A DNA stretch of 64,000 nt, taken from the NCBI RefSeq assembly GCF_021021435.1, contig NZ_JAINWI010000016.1:62001-126000 (forward strand), given 5' to 3'. The stretch's first letter is position 1, and each line of letters opens with the position of its first letter. This stretch comes from Seohaeicola saemankumensis. GTDB taxonomy: Bacteria; Pseudomonadota; Alphaproteobacteria; Rhodobacterales; Rhodobacteraceae. This document shows, piece by piece, positions 62,308-64,000 of this stretch. The translations under genes were made by a program, and so were the position numbers. The notes beneath the pieces are model-generated. The model saw nothing but the letters and a program-made list of their open reading frames with translations. It ran no database searches and was not told where the DNA came from.

Positions 62308-62928
62308 TCAAAACGCCCCACCAACCACCAGAGACAGCACTGTCGCCAGTGTCGCCATAATCACCATGCCGATCAGAACGAACAGGCCGTCTTGTGTCAG
62401 CAGGGCGACGGCGAAGGAGAGGACAGCGGCACCTATGATCGAGGAGGAGAAGGGGACGATCTCGAGCAGGGGCATCATTGCGCCGGCGATCACGCAAAGC
62501 AGTTGTGGCAGTATTCGTCCGCCGTTGCCGACAAGCTGGTGGAGCCGTCCCTCATGTGTCCGCCGGTCCAGAAAATCGGCGATGTGGTGCATTTTCAGCA
62601 AACCTGCGCGCAGTTTCTCGCCCGGGACGGTTTGCCTTGTGAGAAGGTCGGGCAGGTGCAGATGCTGGCGCTTGAACAGCATCTGCGCGGCGATGAAGGC
62701 AATGGTGATGCCGCAGAATGTCGAAAAGAACGGGATACCGCTGAGCGGCGAGACAACCAGCAGGGCAGGCACGATCAGCGCGGGGATGAAGGATGCGGCC
62801 CCGCCTGCCTGCAAAAGGTCGCGCAGCGTGACGCTGTCATGATCCGCGCGTTCTTCCAGCCGCGTGACGATCTCACGGACAGGACGATCGGCATTGCGTT
62901 GGTCTGTGCTGTCATTTGGATCGGTCAT
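62308..62928 (-). CDS. exoD: ExoD family exopolysaccharide-related membrane protein
   Basis: A 206-residue protein with the ExoD pattern: VTLRDLLQAGGAASFIPALIVPALLVVSPLSGIP and FSTFCGITIAFIAAQML, then LPDLLTRQTVPGEKL, and C-terminal membrane helices. ExoD is needed for EPS production and alkaline tolerance in Sinorhizobium; its biochemical role is unclear. Its presence on the same replicon fits the EPS theme, though it is 50 kb from the start of the EPS locus. It is convergent to the scpB-like gene. Confidence 0.88.
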   Translation of the reverse strand: MTDPNDSTDQRNADRPVREIVTRLEERADHDSVTLRDLLQAGGAASFIPALIVPALLVVSPLSGIPFFSTFCGITIAFIAAQMLFKRQHLHLPDLLTRQTVPGEKLRAGLLKMHHIADFLDRRTHEGRLHQLVGNGGRILPQLLCVIAGAMMPLLEIVPFSSSIIGAAVLSFAVALLTQDGLFVLIGMVIMATLATVLSLVVGGAF

Positions 62929-63250
62929 CTTGCCTCCCGGTCGGGGTCGCGGTGCAGTCGTGCCAAGATTGGCCCCGCGGGTTGTGTTTGCAAGACCGGA
63001 CTGGGGTTAACCGGCGCGTGTCTTGCCGTTAGGCGGCCAATGGAGCATCTGCAGGGCAAGGGGATGTCTCATCTGACAGTATCGTGAACGGAAACGCGGC
63101 GTCGTTTCCGGTTTCGATATAATCACCCTTTTGTCGCTGCAAATTGGCCACAATCCTGCAGTGAAGTTCTCTTTGATATGATCCATTGGCAGGGCCGTTT
63201 CCGGTCTTGCCCGAGCGTGATCAACCACATGGCAGGAAAAGGAAGTTACT
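62929..63250. promoter_or_regulatory. Divergent intergenic region between exoD and the LuxR-type gene
   Basis: A 322-base gap with CGGAAACG and CGTTTCCG forming an 8-base inverted repeat around a 6-base spacer (63089-63110), a candidate operator. No gene is supported. Confidence 0.4.
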
Positions 63251-63811
63251 ATGATGCAGCATTGGGTTTTGGTCGGTACGGTTGTGGCCGGTGTTGCGGC
63301 CTTGAAGACTGTTTTGCTGGTGACGCTGGTTCTAACGCCCGCGCAGGTCGATATGGCGACTGTTTCGGGACTGTTCGCGCTGTTCTTCGCGCTGACCGCA
63401 GGCGTCGGGTATCTATGCTACGGCATGTTCAAGACCTATGCCGACAACCAGCGCAAGAAGCGGTTGTCGCCCGGTGAAAGCATGCCGGTGGCCAAGGAAA
63501 CCGTCATTGCCCGCCATGCGCCCAAATGGGGCCTCTCGCAATCCGAGGCGGATGTGGCGATCTTTGTTGCCAAGGGTTTTTCCAATAACGAGATCGCCGA
63601 GATGCGGGGCAGCGCGCTTGCCACGGTGAAGTCGCAGCTTGGCAGCATCTACCAGAAATCGGGTCTGGAGAACCGCTATCAACTGATCGCTTTTGTCACC
63701 GACGAGATTGTCGATATGGCGCAGGACGAGACACCGGTGCAAAGGATCGTCGAAAAGGGCATTCCCACGCGCAATGTGTTGCCGCTTGCCGGACGCTCGC
63801 GCGCTTCGTGA
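63251..63811 (+). CDS. Membrane-anchored LuxR-type HTH regulator
   Basis: A 186-residue protein. Two transmembrane helices (about 5-30 and 40-60) are followed by a short basic linker (DNQRKKRLS) and a LuxR/GerE HTH (GLSQSEADVAIFVAKGFSNNEIAEMRGSALATVKSQLGSIY, given in part; roughly residues 95-150). There is no sensor or receiver domain. GGAAAAGGAAG precedes the ATG pair at 63251/63254. It could sense a membrane signal or simply tether DNA binding. Target unknown; it may regulate exoD or the following gene. Confidence 0.8.
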   Translation: MMQHWVLVGTVVAGVAALKTVLLVTLVLTPAQVDMATVSGLFALFFALTAGVGYLCYGMFKTYADNQRKKRLSPGESMPVAKETVIARHAPKWGLSQSEADVAIFVAKGFSNNEIAEMRGSALATVKSQLGSIYQKSGLENRYQLIAFVTDEIVDMAQDETPVQRIVEKGIPTRNVLPLAGRSRAS

Positions 63812-63824
63812 TCATGCGGATGAC

Positions 63825-64000
63825 CTAGCGGACCAGTTGCACGCGTTCGCAGTGATGGCCGGTGAGGGTCAGTTCCCCTTCCCCCAAACGCAAGCCCGTC
63901 TGGTTCAGGATATCGTCCAGTGCCGTATCAAGCGGGGTAGTCAGCCCTGACACGATCCGGGCGGGAAGCAGGGCCAGCACGCTTTGCAACAGCGTGTTGG
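63825..64000 (-). CDS. C-terminal end of an unidentified protein (runs out of window)
   Basis: The frame is open from the window end to a TAG at 63825-63827, giving 57 residues ending GLRLGEGELTLTGHHCERVQ plus LVR. The rest lies outside the window. I do not recognise a family. The stop lies 13 bases from the convergent LuxR-type gene. Confidence 0.5.
   Translation of the reverse strand, partial: NTLLQSVLALLPARIVSGLTTPLDTALDDILNQTGLRLGEGELTLTGHHCERVQLVR

Noticed and set aside
1-64000. tRNA, rRNA genes and intact insertion sequences
   Set aside because: I saw no tRNA cloverleaf sequences, rRNA segments, transposase genes or terminal repeats on either strand by reading; a covariance-model search would be decisive.

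Overview
The window looks like part of an extrachromosomal replicon (plasmid or chromid) of an alphaproteobacterium, most likely Rhodobacteraceae (roseobacter group). The grounds are the Rep_3-type initiator with ParA/ParB, parS-like sites and 22-bp iterons at 55.2-59.7 kb, the generally high GC with short intergenic gaps and ATGA overlaps, and protein families typical of the group (RES domain, DUF1028, DUF1403, ExoD, exosortase E). No rRNA, tRNA, complete insertion sequence or CRISPR array was seen.

Layout. 0-9.1 kb: the end of a RES-domain toxin gene, then a minus-strand operon reading GntR-type regulator, two Dpp/Opp-type ATPases, periplasmic binding protein, two permeases, gamma-glutamyltransferase-like enzyme and DUF1028 protein. 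This is a peptide or gamma-glutamyl-compound uptake and cleavage unit. 9.5-55.2 kb: a large exopolysaccharide (EPS) locus. It holds an initiating sugar-phosphate transferase, a Wzy-like polymerase, a Wzx flippase, at least seven glycosyltransferases, two secreted or surface glycosidase-like proteins, a Wza/Wzb/Wzc export and control operon, a second, split Wzz-plus-ATPase pair, two SGNH-hydrolase-like proteins, a 2OG-Fe(II) oxygenase and an exosortase E/CPBP-protease fusion. Inside this locus, at 21.9-34.9 kb, lies a natural-product cassette: a type I PKS (KS-AT-KR-DH-ACP-TE), a glycosyltransferase, an NRPS-like protein (formyltransferase, C-domain remnant, adenylation domain interrupted by a luciferase-like monooxygenase, PCP) and a phosphopantetheinyl transferase. 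It is followed by a GT61, an acetyltransferase, an AMP-ligase, an acyl carrier protein and a PLP decarboxylase; the last three resemble the set known from exosortase A loci.

55.2-62.9 kb: the replication and maintenance module. It contains the initiator, oriV iterons with an inverted operator pair, parA, parB, two parS-like palindromes, a tyrosine recombinase missing its C-terminal catalytic residues, a DUF1403-ScpB pair and ExoD. 63-64 kb: a membrane-anchored LuxR-type regulator and the end of an unidentified gene.

How it may work together (inference): sugar repeat units are built on undecaprenyl phosphate, flipped by Wzx, polymerised and exported through Wza under Wzb/Wzc tyrosine-phosphorylation control. 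The PKS/NRPS and ligase-ACP-decarboxylase enzymes could make an acyl or amine substituent attached to a sugar or co-exported with the EPS. Parts of the central glycan genes (about 13.6-17.3 kb and 19.6-21.55 kb) have visibly lower GC, with breakpoints inside the wzy-like and wzx-like genes, which suggests cassette exchange of the serotype-determining core.
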